A stretch of DNA of 64,000 nt from assembly GCF_015693305.1 (NCBI RefSeq), contig NZ_CP065138.1, positions 1,860,001 to 1,924,000 of the forward strand, in the 5' to 3' direction. The stretch comes from Sphingobium sp. Cam5-1 (GTDB lineage Bacteria; Pseudomonadota; Alphaproteobacteria; Sphingomonadales; Sphingomonadaceae). The position numbers and the translations under genes are program-made. The notes below the pieces were generated by a model, which had not been told where the DNA came from, searched no databases, and was given only the letters and a program-made list of their open reading frames with translations. Shown here in pieces: positions 19,369 through 27,167 of this stretch. Positions within the stretch are counted from its first letter, which is position 1; each line of letters begins with the position of its first letter.

Positions 19369-20007
19369 TCAGTACGGCACCTCCCACGGCCGCGCCCAGG
19401 GAACCCGCCACTCGGCCGGCGCCGCTTCGAACCTGATCAGGGTCATGCGGGCAGAGCGCGGCGGCGCCACCTCCACGATCGGATAAGGGCGCCCGACGAG
19501 GATCGGATGCTCGACGGCTCGATCGAGCATCGCCCCGACGAGGGCGGCCCGTTCGGCGTCGCCGAGCACGCAGGGCAGCGAGAGAATACCGCCGCGACGT
19601 CTCGTAATTATCGCGAGCGAGCCGACGCTGAGGACCATGTGGGCGGTGTTGGCGCCCATCCGAAGGACCAGCTTGTCCATCACCTCGAACCGCTCGCCGG
19701 TCATGCGGTTGACCGCGCTCACCCGCTGACGATCGTGGCAGCGGCCGCTGGCGGACCAGCCGCGCACCGCGATCCGGCCGTCCGGTCCGTGCGGCCAGTC
19801 GGCACTGGGCTTCACCCGCCATGCCGCCTCGTCCAGCTCCTGCGACGTGCAGGCGTCGATCAGCAGCGGCGACGCGAGCCGGATCGAGCGGGCCAGATGG
19901 CTACGGTAGATCTGGACCCGGCGCGCGCCCACCTCCAGCGCGAGCGTGGCCAGCTCCAGCCTGGTCGATTCATCTATCGCGGTCCTGCGTGCGGCCTCAT
20001 CCTTCAT
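19369..20007 (-). CDS. Unknown cargo protein paired with a ThiF-like gene
   Basis: The product is 212 residues. I recognise no family. Visible features are an N-terminal helical stretch rich in arginine and alanine, a central RVSAVNRMTGERFEVMDKL segment, and a C-terminal PYPIVEVAPPRSARMTLIRF strand region. I looked for the HxH...D metal motif of JAB/JAMM peptidases and did not find it. Its start overlaps the end of the ThiF-like gene by 11 bases, so the two form one operon on the minus strand. It converges on the SIR2 gene with an 11-base gap. A role in a ubiquitin-like conjugation or defence module is only a guess from its neighbour. Confidence 0.6.
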   Translation of the reverse strand: MKDEAARRTAIDESTRLELATLALEVGARRVQIYRSHLARSIRLASPLLIDACTSQELDEAAWRVKPSADWPHGPDGRIAVRGWSASGRCHDRQRVSAVNRMTGERFEVMDKLVLRMGANTAHMVLSVGSLAIITRRRGGILSLPCVLGDAERAALVGAMLDRAVEHPILVGRPYPIVEVAPPRSARMTLIRFEAAPAEWRVPWARPWEVPY

Positions 20008-20438
20008 GGCTTTCCTCCGGCCTGTCTTCGTTGATCAGATGCGCCCCGTCCATCTGGAAGACCGAATGATGCTCCCGCTCCAGATCGAGATAGAAGCCGA
20101 AGTGCTTCTTGAAGCGGATCACGGCGAGCGCGGCCGCCAGCATGTTCATGTCGCTCACCTGCGCGGTGGAGCCGTAGATGTGCTCGCCGGCGACCGCCAT
20201 CGGGATTCGGGCGGCATCGCGAACGTGCTCGCGCATGTCCCGCGTGCTGGTGGTCACGCGGACGGCGCCCGTCAGGCCCGCGTCGGTCGCCTCCAGACCG
20301 ATGCCCGTGTCGATGAATGGCAGTCCCCGCCGTTCGAGCTGCTCGACGATGATCCGGCGCGAGACGCCGACGTCGATGGCGATGAATACGAAGTCGACAT
20401 GGTCGAGCAGATGCGCGTTGTTCGGACCCAGCTTCGCC
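19997..20438 (-). pseudogene. ThiF/E1-like adenylyltransferase, C-terminal remnant
   Basis: The open frame begins without a start codon at the junction near 20438 and reads AKLGPNNAHLLDHVDFVFIA, RRIIVEQLERRGLPFIDTGI and GAVRVTTSTRDMREHV. Near the end come AQVSDMNMLAAALAVIRFKK and HFGFYLDLEREHHSVFQ. This matches the C-terminal half of ThiF/HesA/MoeB-type E1-like enzymes. The ATP-binding N-terminal part is missing. The junction is with the truncated tniA gene in head-to-head orientation, so one deletion removed both N-termini. A full-length relative would activate a ubiquitin-like protein. Confidence 0.7.
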
Positions 20439-21426
20439 TTACAATCCTGCCGAGGTCGCGGTCGTCACCATCGCGAAGTTCCGCGAAGTCTTCGCCGAGG
20501 TGGTGGCGTACTACCACACCCACGGCCACTCCGGGCTCACCGACCGTCCCCCGCTCGATGTTTGGATCGAGCAGGTGACTGAGCACGGCCGGGACTGGGT
20601 CCGCGATCCCGACCACTTCCAGCGCGCCGTCGGCCGCTACGACGAGGTCCAGTTCCGCGGTGATGGCTTCCGGATCAAGGAGGGCCTGCGCTACGGCACC
20701 AATGGGACCAACGACCGCTTTCCGCAGTCGAACGAAGACTTCCTCCACCACTTCGCCCTCGCGCGCGGCACAGTCGCGCAAACCAAGAAGCGCACGTTTG
20801 ACGAGGTGAAGGTCAAATACGATCCCAACGACCTCAGCCAGGCGTGGATCTTCGACGAGCTCACCGAGGAATACGTCGCGGTCCCGTGCACGACGCCCCG
20901 CTATTCCGAGAACCTGCCGCTCTGGCTCCATGAACGGGTCAAGGCCTACGCCAAGGCGCAGGGCCTCGCCTTCGAGGAGGACAACGAGATGCTCCACGTC
21001 CGCGAGGAGTATGCGAAGATGGTCGCCCGCCATGTGCCCGAAGCCGACTTAGCCGACCGACGGGCCGCCGCGCGCCTCAACGACACCCAGGAGGCTCAGA
21101 CCTATCTGGGCGACACCGCAGAGCTTCTGCGCATCAAGTCGTCGCCAACCGGAATGGAGACCGTGGTCGAGCACGATGTCCGCACCTCCACGCGCCGCGA
21201 CGCGAAGCGCCGCATGCCGCGCAGCGCTGCCGGCGGGGCAAAGGGCGGCGACGCCAGGCGTGGCGGCAAGGGCGGCAGGGGCAGCGTCAACTCCCGCGAC
21301 AGACGCGACGCGCCGCACAGCACGCCGGCGCCCGAACTGACCGTCGCCGAGCAGAATCGTAGGGACGCCGCCTACGGCGCCCGCCGGAGCGACCCCTCCT
21401 GGGACGACAGCAGCTACGGCTCCTGA
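20439..21426 (+). pseudogene. tniA: TniA/TnsB-type transposase, C-terminal part only
   Basis: The frame is open from the junction (YNPAEVAVVTIAKFREVFAE, then VAYYHTHGHSGLTDRPPLD) to a stop at 21426. It covers the end of the integrase-like fold and the Mu-type C-terminal beta-barrel domain (GLRYGTNGTN, VKVKYDPNDLSQAWIFDE), plus a basic disordered tail. The DNA-binding N-terminus and most of the DDE catalytic core are missing. A residual protein could begin at GTG 20500 and might still contact TniB through its tail. The gene is followed at 50 bases by tniB. Confidence 0.8.
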
Positions 21427-21475
21427 TCCCAGTCCGCCCAACACCACCCAGTTTTACCACCGAAGGAGACTGCCC

Positions 21476-22651
21476 ATGACGAACCCCGCCCCCAAGCCGG
21501 AAAAGGACGAGGCCGAGAATTTGCCCAAGGCCCGCAAGGCGGCCCCGCGCCACAAGCGCACCACCGCTCCGCGCCGCCTCGATAATGCGCGTCGCACCGC
21601 CGAGCCGCTTCCGTCTTTCAATGCCCACGCCCTCTACGACCCTGAGGCGCCCGCTCCCATCGAAGGCGCCGCGTCTGCGCTGGTGGTTTCCTATCCGGCG
21701 GCTCCTCTCCAGCCGTCGACGCCCCCGAAGCAGTCGGACCTCGCCGAGGAGGTCGGCGCCAAGCTCGCCATTTTCGAAGACATGGTCTTCCCGACCCCGG
21801 CCCAGATCGCCACCATGCGCAAGATGGACACGCTCCGCCACATGGGCCTCCATCAGGCCAGCAGCGTGCAGCGCCGCGCCTACCGGTTCCTCCAGCCCTC
21901 AGGTGCCGGGAAGAGCACCTGCGCGAAGCTGCTTAAGAAGTCCGTGGAGAACCAGCCCGGTCGCGATCCGTCCAAGAAGCCGGTCCTCCACGTCACCCTC
22001 TCCACCACCGGAACGCCGAAGAGCCTCGCCACCTCGATCCTCTCCGCGTTCGGGGACGGATACGCCGGCCGCGGCGAGGCCGACCTCCTCCTCGAGCGGG
22101 TCAAGCTCTGCATCGAGGAGTTCGGAGTGGAGCTGCTCATCATCGACGAGCTTAACCACTTCCGCCAGAAGCACCTCGCAGCCGACGCCGCCAACACCAT
22201 CAAGAACATCCTCACCCTTGGCTGGGCTCCAATCGTCCTGATGGGGACAGACGAGGCGCAGTCGCTGTTCGCCAACAATCGTGAGCTCAAGAACCGCTGC
22301 GCGCCTCAAGACATCCTGCGCCCCTACGACTTCACGGACGAGGACAACGATCTGCCCGTCTGGATCGAGTTCATGAAGCGCATCGACGCTGGCATGGCCT
22401 CGCGCGGCATCCTCGAAGAGAAGTCCGGCCTAGACGATCCGACGCTCGCGAAGGACCTGTGCGAGGCCAGCAACGGTCTTATCGGCGAATTCCATAACAT
22501 CGTGCTTTCCGCCCTCGAACCGGCACTGCTCGCAGGCGAGTCGCACCTCAGCTACGACCGCCTCGTCGAGGCGATCGACGCCTGGTGCCTTGCGGACGGC
22601 ACCATCGACCACAACCCCCTGCGCCTGCGTCGCACCGGCGAGGCGAAGTAA
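21476..22651 (+). CDS. tniB: TniB/TnsC-type AAA+ ATPase of the transposon
   Basis: The product is 391 residues. A basic, proline- and alanine-rich N-terminal 100 residues precede an AAA+ core with Walker A PSGAGKST (about 141-148) and Walker B VELLIIDELNHF (about 217-228). The sensor region VLMGTDEAQSLF follows. TniB/TnsC links target selection by TniQ to the transposase. GAAGGAGA lies before the ATG. Its stop is two bases before the tniQ start, so the two are coupled. It appears intact. Confidence 0.9.
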   Translation: MTNPAPKPEKDEAENLPKARKAAPRHKRTTAPRRLDNARRTAEPLPSFNAHALYDPEAPAPIEGAASALVVSYPAAPLQPSTPPKQSDLAEEVGAKLAIFEDMVFPTPAQIATMRKMDTLRHMGLHQASSVQRRAYRFLQPSGAGKSTCAKLLKKSVENQPGRDPSKKPVLHVTLSTTGTPKSLATSILSAFGDGYAGRGEADLLLERVKLCIEEFGVELLIIDELNHFRQKHLAADAANTIKNILTLGWAPIVLMGTDEAQSLFANNRELKNRCAPQDILRPYDFTDEDNDLPVWIEFMKRIDAGMASRGILEEKSGLDDPTLAKDLCEASNGLIGEFHNIVLSALEPALLAGESHLSYDRLVEAIDAWCLADGTIDHNPLRLRRTGEAK

Positions 22652-22653
22652 TC

Positions 22654-24480
22654 GTGCCCGGCCCCGTCCTATTCGGGATCGAACCGATCCCGGGCGAAAC
22701 CTTGATGAGCTTGGTCACCCGCGTGGTGGCCAGGAACGTCTTGCCATCGTCCCATGTCATCTTGGAGCAGGTCGGGGCCCCACACGCCCAGAACCCCACT
22801 GCCGCCATCGCCGCCAAGCTGGACGAAGCTCTGCTTGCCAGCATCCTGCGACAGCCCGTCGAAGAAGTCACCGAGCGGCGGCACGCGCCCTCCGACGTCG
22901 AGGGCTTTGTCCAAAGTTTTGGCGTCACCGTCCGGGCGGACGAGCTGGTCTTCCGCCGTCGCCGCTTCGCACCTAACGCCGTCGCCGCCAGCCCCCATAT
23001 CCGCGCGACCTGGTCGCACAAGATGGTGCCCTGCGACACAGGGACGTGGGAGTACCTCGTCAACGCCTGCCGGTGCGGAGCCGTCCAGAGCTGGCGCGCG
23101 GCCTACCATCTTGACCGCTGCGACCGGTGCTGTCGGCCGCTCGCGCACGTGCCCGCCGACACGGTCGATCCGTCTTTTCGCGACGGACTGGCCTTCCTCA
23201 TCGGCCTGATCGATCCAGCCGAAGATGCCCGCCATGCGGCACGCGCCCACCTTCCTGGCGCGCTGCACGAATGGGACGGTGGCATGGTCTTCGAACTTGC
23301 GCTCGCTCTGACTAACCTCACCGCGACGTCCTACATCCCCCGTCGAGGGCATCAGCCTCCCGACGACGACCTGCTGTGTTACACCCAGGCGCTCTCCCAG
23401 ACCGCCGATCTCGTCCGCGGCTGGCCGCATTCCCTGGTTCCGGCGCTGGAGGCTGCCGTCGTCGACCGCTCCCTTTCACGGCGCAACGTCCGCTACACCG
23501 GCATCGCCGACTACATCCCTGCGCTCGACAGCGAGGTGCTGCCAACCATCGTCCGCGAGGAGATCAACCGCGTGCTGGCGCCCATCGCCACCGCTGCAGG
23601 CACCACGCCCGACGACCAGATCGCGATGATGGATGCCGTTGACCTCTCCGGGTGGCCGCTCGGCACCCTCGCCGAAGAGCGCCGCGCCGGCCGTCTGAAG
23701 ACCCGCATATGCTTCCGCGCCAACCGCGTGTTCCCCGCCCTCGACCGGGCCGAGGTCGTCTGGCTTCGTGACTTCCGCGACAACCGCAAAAGCGCCGAGG
23801 CCCTCTCCTCCGCGCTCCATCTCCCCCGGTATGCGGTTCCCCAGCTCGCCGATGCCGGCCTCCTCACGATCGAAAAGCATCCGTTCGTGATCTCACTCTT
23901 TGACGCCCATCAGCTCCATAAACGCGAGCTGGCCGAGTTCGTGGCCGCCCTCCAGGCGGCTCAGGTCCCCTCCGACGCCATCGATAATCCGATTCCGCTG
24001 CACCGCGCCGCACGCGCCATTGGGGGAGGGCTCAAGCCTTGGGGCGTGATCTTCTCTCGCATGCTAACAGATGCCTCGGCAACCGATCGCATCGCGTTCA
24101 GCATGACCGGCGGGTCGATCAACAGGATCTGCATCTCGGCAGCGGACGCGCGCGCGCTGCGCAATCTGGACCTGCGTCACACCCAGCCGGGCGTAATCGC
24201 ACCCCGCTGTTCGCAACGCGATGCACTGGAGATCCTCAACCTGCCGGCCAAGCACGCCCACCTCCTCAAGCGATTTGCTGGAGCGGATGACGAATGGCTA
24301 ATGGATTGGGGCGACGTGCTGCGTTTCGCCGGTGACCGGATCACGCTCACCGAGATGAGCGCGCGGGTGGACATGAACGGGGCGAAGCTGGAAGCACTGC
24401 TCGAGAGTGAAGGTTGCCCGCGGAGCGACGACTTCGGATGGTTGCGCACGTCGGCGCTGAAGGCGCTCTCGCGAACCTAA
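22654..24480 (+). CDS. tniQ: TniQ/TnsD-type target-selection protein
   Basis: The product is 608 residues. It begins at a GTG two bases after the tniB stop. An earlier in-frame ATG would overlap tniB and is less likely. The N-terminal TniQ domain (PIPGETLMSLVTRVVARN) contains a zinc-binding set: CRCG near 139-142 and CDRCC near 155-159. The remaining 400 residues are a long, helix-rich C-terminal domain as in TnsD proteins, which bind a specific chromosomal site. The element sits a few bases beyond a tRNA-Thr 3'-end copy, so that tRNA may be the recognised site. The gene is followed by a strong terminator. Confidence 0.88.
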   Translation: MPGPVLFGIEPIPGETLMSLVTRVVARNVLPSSHVILEQVGAPHAQNPTAAIAAKLDEALLASILRQPVEEVTERRHAPSDVEGFVQSFGVTVRADELVFRRRRFAPNAVAASPHIRATWSHKMVPCDTGTWEYLVNACRCGAVQSWRAAYHLDRCDRCCRPLAHVPADTVDPSFRDGLAFLIGLIDPAEDARHAARAHLPGALHEWDGGMVFELALALTNLTATSYIPRRGHQPPDDDLLCYTQALSQTADLVRGWPHSLVPALEAAVVDRSLSRRNVRYTGIADYIPALDSEVLPTIVREEINRVLAPIATAAGTTPDDQIAMMDAVDLSGWPLGTLAEERRAGRLKTRICFRANRVFPALDRAEVVWLRDFRDNRKSAEALSSALHLPRYAVPQLADAGLLTIEKHPFVISLFDAHQLHKRELAEFVAALQAAQVPSDAIDNPIPLHRAARAIGGGLKPWGVIFSRMLTDASATDRIAFSMTGGSINRICISAADARALRNLDLRHTQPGVIAPRCSQRDALEILNLPAKHAHLLKRFAGADDEWLMDWGDVLRFAGDRITLTEMSARVDMNGAKLEALLESEGCPRSDDFGWLRTSALKALSRT

Positions 24481-24503
24481 CTGCTGGGGATTGCTGGATC
24501 ACG

Positions 24504-24538
24504 GCCCGGCGGGGGGTACCCCGACCGGGCTTCTTCTT
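24504..24538 (+). terminator. Rho-independent terminator after tniQ
   Basis: GCCCGG (24504-24509) pairs with CCGGGC (24525-24530). GGGG and CCCC pair inside it, and a T-rich TTCTTCTT run follows. It lies 24 bases after the tniQ stop and just inside the right transposon end. Confidence 0.75.
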
Positions 24539-24551
24539 GCCAAAATGGCGC

Positions 24552-24590
24552 ATTAAGTAGCGTTTGAACCGCTCTTAAGTAGCTTTGGCA
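24552..24590 (-). repeat. Right end of the Tn7-like element
   Basis: Two inverted GCTACTTAA copies (24553-24561 and 24575-24583 as TTAAGTAGC) lie here. The outer one is inside the terminal repeat that mirrors 17399-17423. The element ends with TTGGCA and is followed by AGGTA. Confidence 0.75.
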
Positions 24591-24595
24591 AGGTA
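24591..24595. repeat. 5-bp target site duplication AGGTA (right)
   Basis: This is the second copy of the AGGTA found at 17394-17398. One base separates it from the tRNA-Thr-like attachment sequence. Confidence 0.75.
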
Positions 24596-24596
24596 A

Positions 24597-24620
24597 TGGT
24601 GCCGCTTACGGGACCCAAAT
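24597..24620 (-). other. tRNA-Thr 3'-end-like attachment site between islands A and B
   Basis: TGGTGCCGCTTACG matches the tRNA-Thr 3' end at 58924-58937 in all 14 positions. The next ten bases match less well (GGACCCAAAT against TGACTCGAAC). Orientation is the same as in the tRNA gene. It lies to the right of integrase A, as the real tRNA lies to the right of integrase B. It is best read as the attachment site left when island B entered the tRNA. Confidence 0.7.
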
Positions 24621-24673
24621 ACCTATCCTAACCTTTTGTTTCTATTAAATTTTTCTAAATCACGCCTGGACAA

Positions 24674-24693
24674 TGCCCCCAAGACTGCCCCCA
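24674..24693. repeat. Arm-type repeats at the left end of island B
   Basis: TGCCCCCA occurs at 24674-24681 and 24686-24693, a 12-base period. The same octamer with the same 12-base period lies next to integrase B at 58792-58811. The shared repeat ties this end to that integrase. Confidence 0.6.
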
Positions 24694-24836
24694 AAATTGT
24701 TCTAATACCTTGATATCGTTGGAGTTTGTTTACCAAATTGTGACTCACACAGCGATTTTCTTTAAGACTAGAGGGGGCCATCGCCCCTTCCCTACCCGTA
24801 CATCGAGAAGCGATTTTATGCATTTTGGAAGGCGTC

Positions 24837-25826
24837 TTATGGCCGGTAGGCGAATGTCCGGATTGCAGCGTCGATATGGGGATAGCTGCCGTTCGCGTGG
24901 CGTCGGCTCGCGACCAACTCACGACCTTCAGGGCCGTGCTGCGGATGACGGTCTGTGCCGAAAGCTGCCGCCAGATGACGAAGCTTGTCCGGGTTACGAA
25001 CTATATAGATTGCCGCGATGCGCCCATCGCGCACGTCGAGCGCGGTCGTCTGGAGCACGTCGCCACGATCAATGCTGACGTAACCGGGCAGGCCGTTAAT
25101 CGTCGCGGTGCGCAGTAGCGTCGGTGCTGACGTGTACTTGCGACGCAGCCCGGCGAACAAGCGAAGCGCTCGCTCGATCCCGCGCACCACATTGCGGAAG
25201 GCTATAACCTTACCGCCGCCATCGGAATGTATTTCGACATCGCGCGCCAGTATCGCAGACAGCGCGGTAGCGTCACCATCGCGGGCGGCAGCGAAGAAGG
25301 CGCGCGCGATCCGATCGGCCTCAGTTGCCTCCACGGTGAAACGCGGTCGCGCATGCTGTACGTGCCTGCGTGCGCGTGAGGCAAGCTGCCGGACGGCGGC
25401 GGGCTCGCGTCCCAATGTCCTCGCGACATCGGTGAGCGCCATGTCGAAAACGTCGTGGAGCAGGAAGGCGGCACGCTCCAGCGGGGACAAACGCTCCATT
25501 GCAAGCATCAGTGTGAGCGTCACGTCGTCGGCGATCGTCTCTTCTTCCTCAATAGTACCCATCAACGGTTCAGGCAGCCAGGCACCGACATAGGTCTCCC
25601 GGCGCACCCGGGCGGACTTGAGCTGATCGAGGCAAAGCCGAGTGACGATGCGGGTCAGATAGGCTGCCGGCGTGTCAACGCTCTGCACCGTTGCCGCCCA
25701 ACGCAGCCACGCTTCTTGCAGGATATCTTCCGCCTCGCTGAGAGAGCCAAGCATCCGATAGCCAAGGCGAAGCAGTCGGGGCCGCTCAGCCTCAAAATCC
25801 GCGAGACGTTCATCACTGTGCAGCAA
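24837..25826 (-). CDS. ECF41-type sigma factor with SnoaL-like C-terminal domain
   Basis: The protein is 329 residues. Sigma region 2 (RLLRLGYRMLGSLSEAEDIL) and region 4 (LSPLERAAFLLHDVFDMALT, GREPAAVRQLASRARRHVQ) are followed by a C-terminal SnoaL-like domain. The three ECF41 hallmarks are present: WLPEP near residue 80, DGGGK near 203 and NPDKL near 282. In this group the C-terminal domain controls sigma activity without a separate anti-sigma factor. It overlaps the next gene upstream by 14 bases and closes a three-gene minus-strand operon. ECF41 factors usually direct carboxymuconolactone decarboxylase, oxidoreductase or epimerase genes, exactly the neighbours seen here. Confidence 0.93.
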   Translation of the reverse strand: MLHSDERLADFEAERPRLLRLGYRMLGSLSEAEDILQEAWLRWAATVQSVDTPAAYLTRIVTRLCLDQLKSARVRRETYVGAWLPEPLMGTIEEEETIADDVTLTLMLAMERLSPLERAAFLLHDVFDMALTDVARTLGREPAAVRQLASRARRHVQHARPRFTVEATEADRIARAFFAAARDGDATALSAILARDVEIHSDGGGKVIAFRNVVRGIERALRLFAGLRRKYTSAPTLLRTATINGLPGYVSIDRGDVLQTTALDVRDGRIAAIYIVRNPDKLRHLAAAFGTDRHPQHGPEGRELVASRRHANGSYPHIDAAIRTFAYRP

Positions 25827-26241
25827 GAGTTTCCCACTCCGACAATGCTTGGTTATCGCGCCAGGCCCAGAGGGCCAGAGCGGTCGTCGCTATAGCTGGT
25901 AAGGTCACCGCAGGAAAATCCTGAGCCAGTGCACCTGTCCCACAGATGCCGACCGCCACCTCCCAGAAATGGAACAGTGCATGGCCGGCAAGCGAGATGG
26001 CAGCGGTAGACCACAGAGGGACGCGCGACGCCGGCCGAGCAACACCTGCGAGCATCGCGGTTGCGACGAGCAGGAAGATCAACCCGATGTCGCGCACGAA
26101 ATGCTGGTTGAATGGACCGGTCGTGGTGACGCCCGGTACCGCGAAGTACCATTTCCCAGGTGAGATCAGCATGAAGAGGCCATTGGCGGCGGCCCCGAGA
26201 CCGAGCACTGCGGCCAGTGCGAGCGGAAGGTTCCGGCTCAT
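25813..26241 (-). CDS. Small four-helix membrane protein in the ECF41 operon
   Basis: The product is 142 residues with four hydrophobic helices (LALAAVLGLGAAANGLFMLI; IGLIFLLVATAMLAG; STAAISLAGHALFHFWEVAV; an alanine-rich last helix). It resembles small DoxX- or DUF4345-like membrane proteins, but I cannot assign it firmly. The ATG overlaps the stop of the upstream oxidoreductase gene (ATGA), and its own end overlaps the sigma gene, so all three are translationally coupled. Confidence 0.75.
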   Translation of the reverse strand: MSRNLPLALAAVLGLGAAANGLFMLISPGKWYFAVPGVTTTGPFNQHFVRDIGLIFLLVATAMLAGVARPASRVPLWSTAAISLAGHALFHFWEVAVGICGTGALAQDFPAVTLPAIATTALALWAWRDNQALSEWETLAAQ

Positions 26242-26999
26242 GCTGCGCTTTCCGCCGCGCGAGCGGCAAGCCACTCATCGAAACGCGTGGGCGCGATCCG
26301 TGAATTTTCATCCGGGACAAGCGAGCAGTCGTTGGCGGGGGCGCCAAAATAGTCACGTTCGGCGGTGACGTTGATCCGGCGTGGATCGTCCCGTGCGCCT
26401 AGCCAACTGGCGGTGAACTCGGCCAGGGGTGCGCGCTCGGGTCCTGCCACTTCGATGATGCCGCCGATCGGGGCAGCTGTGGCGATCTCGGCAAGCAGGG
26501 CCGAGACATCAGCTGCGGCGACCGGTTGGAGCGCAATCTGTGGCAAATACACGGCGCTGTCCCTCGTGTAGGCATCCGCGATGGTTGATAGGAACTCGAA
26601 GAACTGCGTGGCGCGCACGATCGTGTAGGGTATGCCGCCGGCCGTGATCAGTTGCTCCTGAACCAGCTTAGCGCGAAAATAACCCGATGCCTGAAGACGA
26701 TCGGTCCCCACCACCGAAAGTGCGACGACGTGGCGCAATCCCGCGTTGCGTGCTGCTTCCAGCAAGTTGGTTGTCGTGCCGCGGAAGAAAGCGAGAGCGG
26801 CCGCGTCCTCGAACGAGGGGGCATTGCTGACGTCGACCATGACGGCGGCATCCGTCAGCGCTTGCGCCAGGCCGGCGCCGGTCAGCGCATCGATGCCTGT
26901 GCTAGGTGAGGCGACGACGACCTCATGGCCCTCGGCCCGCAGCAGACCGACGAGCGGCCGGCCGATCAGCCCGGTGCCACCGATGATAACGATCTTCAT
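26238..26999 (-). CDS. NmrA-like / SDR-type NAD(P)-binding oxidoreductase
   Basis: The product is 253 residues. The N-terminal dinucleotide-binding motif is KIVIIGGTGLIGRPL. VDVSNAPSFEDAA and RNAGLRHVVALSVVGTDRL follow, the usual order of atypical short-chain dehydrogenase or NmrA-type proteins. The start is set at MKIVII because GGAGA lies 6 bases before it. It is the first gene of the minus-strand ECF41 operon. The -35/-10 pair of an ECF41 promoter lies 33-59 bases upstream of this start. Confidence 0.88.
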   Translation of the reverse strand: MKIVIIGGTGLIGRPLVGLLRAEGHEVVVASPSTGIDALTGAGLAQALTDAAVMVDVSNAPSFEDAAALAFFRGTTTNLLEAARNAGLRHVVALSVVGTDRLQASGYFRAKLVQEQLITAGGIPYTIVRATQFFEFLSTIADAYTRDSAVYLPQIALQPVAAADVSALLAEIATAAPIGGIIEVAGPERAPLAEFTASWLGARDDPRRINVTAERDYFGAPANDCSLVPDENSRIAPTRFDEWLAARAAESAA

Positions 27000-27031
27000 G
27001 TCCATTCTCCGATGCAAGTGTCTGCCTGCAT

Positions 27032-27058
27032 GACGAGATGGCCGCCACCGGTGTGACA
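27032..27058 (-). promoter_or_regulatory. ECF41-type promoter for the oxidoreductase-sigma operon
   Basis: On the minus strand TGTCACA is followed after exactly 16 bases by CGTC. That is the consensus described for ECF41 sigma factors. It directs transcription into the operon that ends with the ECF41 gene itself, so the sigma factor would control its own synthesis. Confidence 0.8.
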
Positions 27059-27094
27059 TGACGACAGCAGGATCAAAAAATATCTGCGCCATGA

Positions 27095-27121
27095 TGTCAC
27101 GATGCACAGGCTTCCCTCGTC
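27095..27121 (+). promoter_or_regulatory. ECF41-type promoter for the carboxymuconolactone decarboxylase gene
   Basis: TGTCACG, 16 bases, then CGTC on the plus strand. It lies 47 bases before the start of the gene at 27168 and diverges from the matching minus-strand promoter 36 bases away. One base differs from the ECF41 -35 consensus. Confidence 0.78.
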
Positions 27122-27167
27122 AAGTCAGCGAGCGCCGATGATCGGTGCCAGTGACGAGGAAAGCAGC

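Larger units (their letters stand above)
17399..24590 (+). mobile_element. Tn7-like (TniABQ) transposon, 7.2 kb, with SIR2 cargo, transposase truncated
   Basis: The ends are inverted copies: TGCCAAGGCTACTTAAG at the left and, on the other strand, TGCCAAAGCTACTTAAG at the right. Each is followed by CGGTT, and both borders carry AGGTA. Three GCTACTTAA repeats lie at the left end and two at the right, as expected for multiple transposase-binding sites. Inside are tniB and tniQ, the C-terminal half of tniA, a SIR2-domain gene, an unknown gene and a truncated ThiF-like gene. Because the tniA N-terminus and catalytic core are gone, the element should not move by itself. No TnsA-like gene or CRISPR array is present. 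Confidence 0.85.

Noticed and set aside
19369..20007. JAB/MPN deubiquitinase assignment for the ThiF partner
   Set aside because: The HxH...D metal motif is absent, so the assignment from context alone was dropped.
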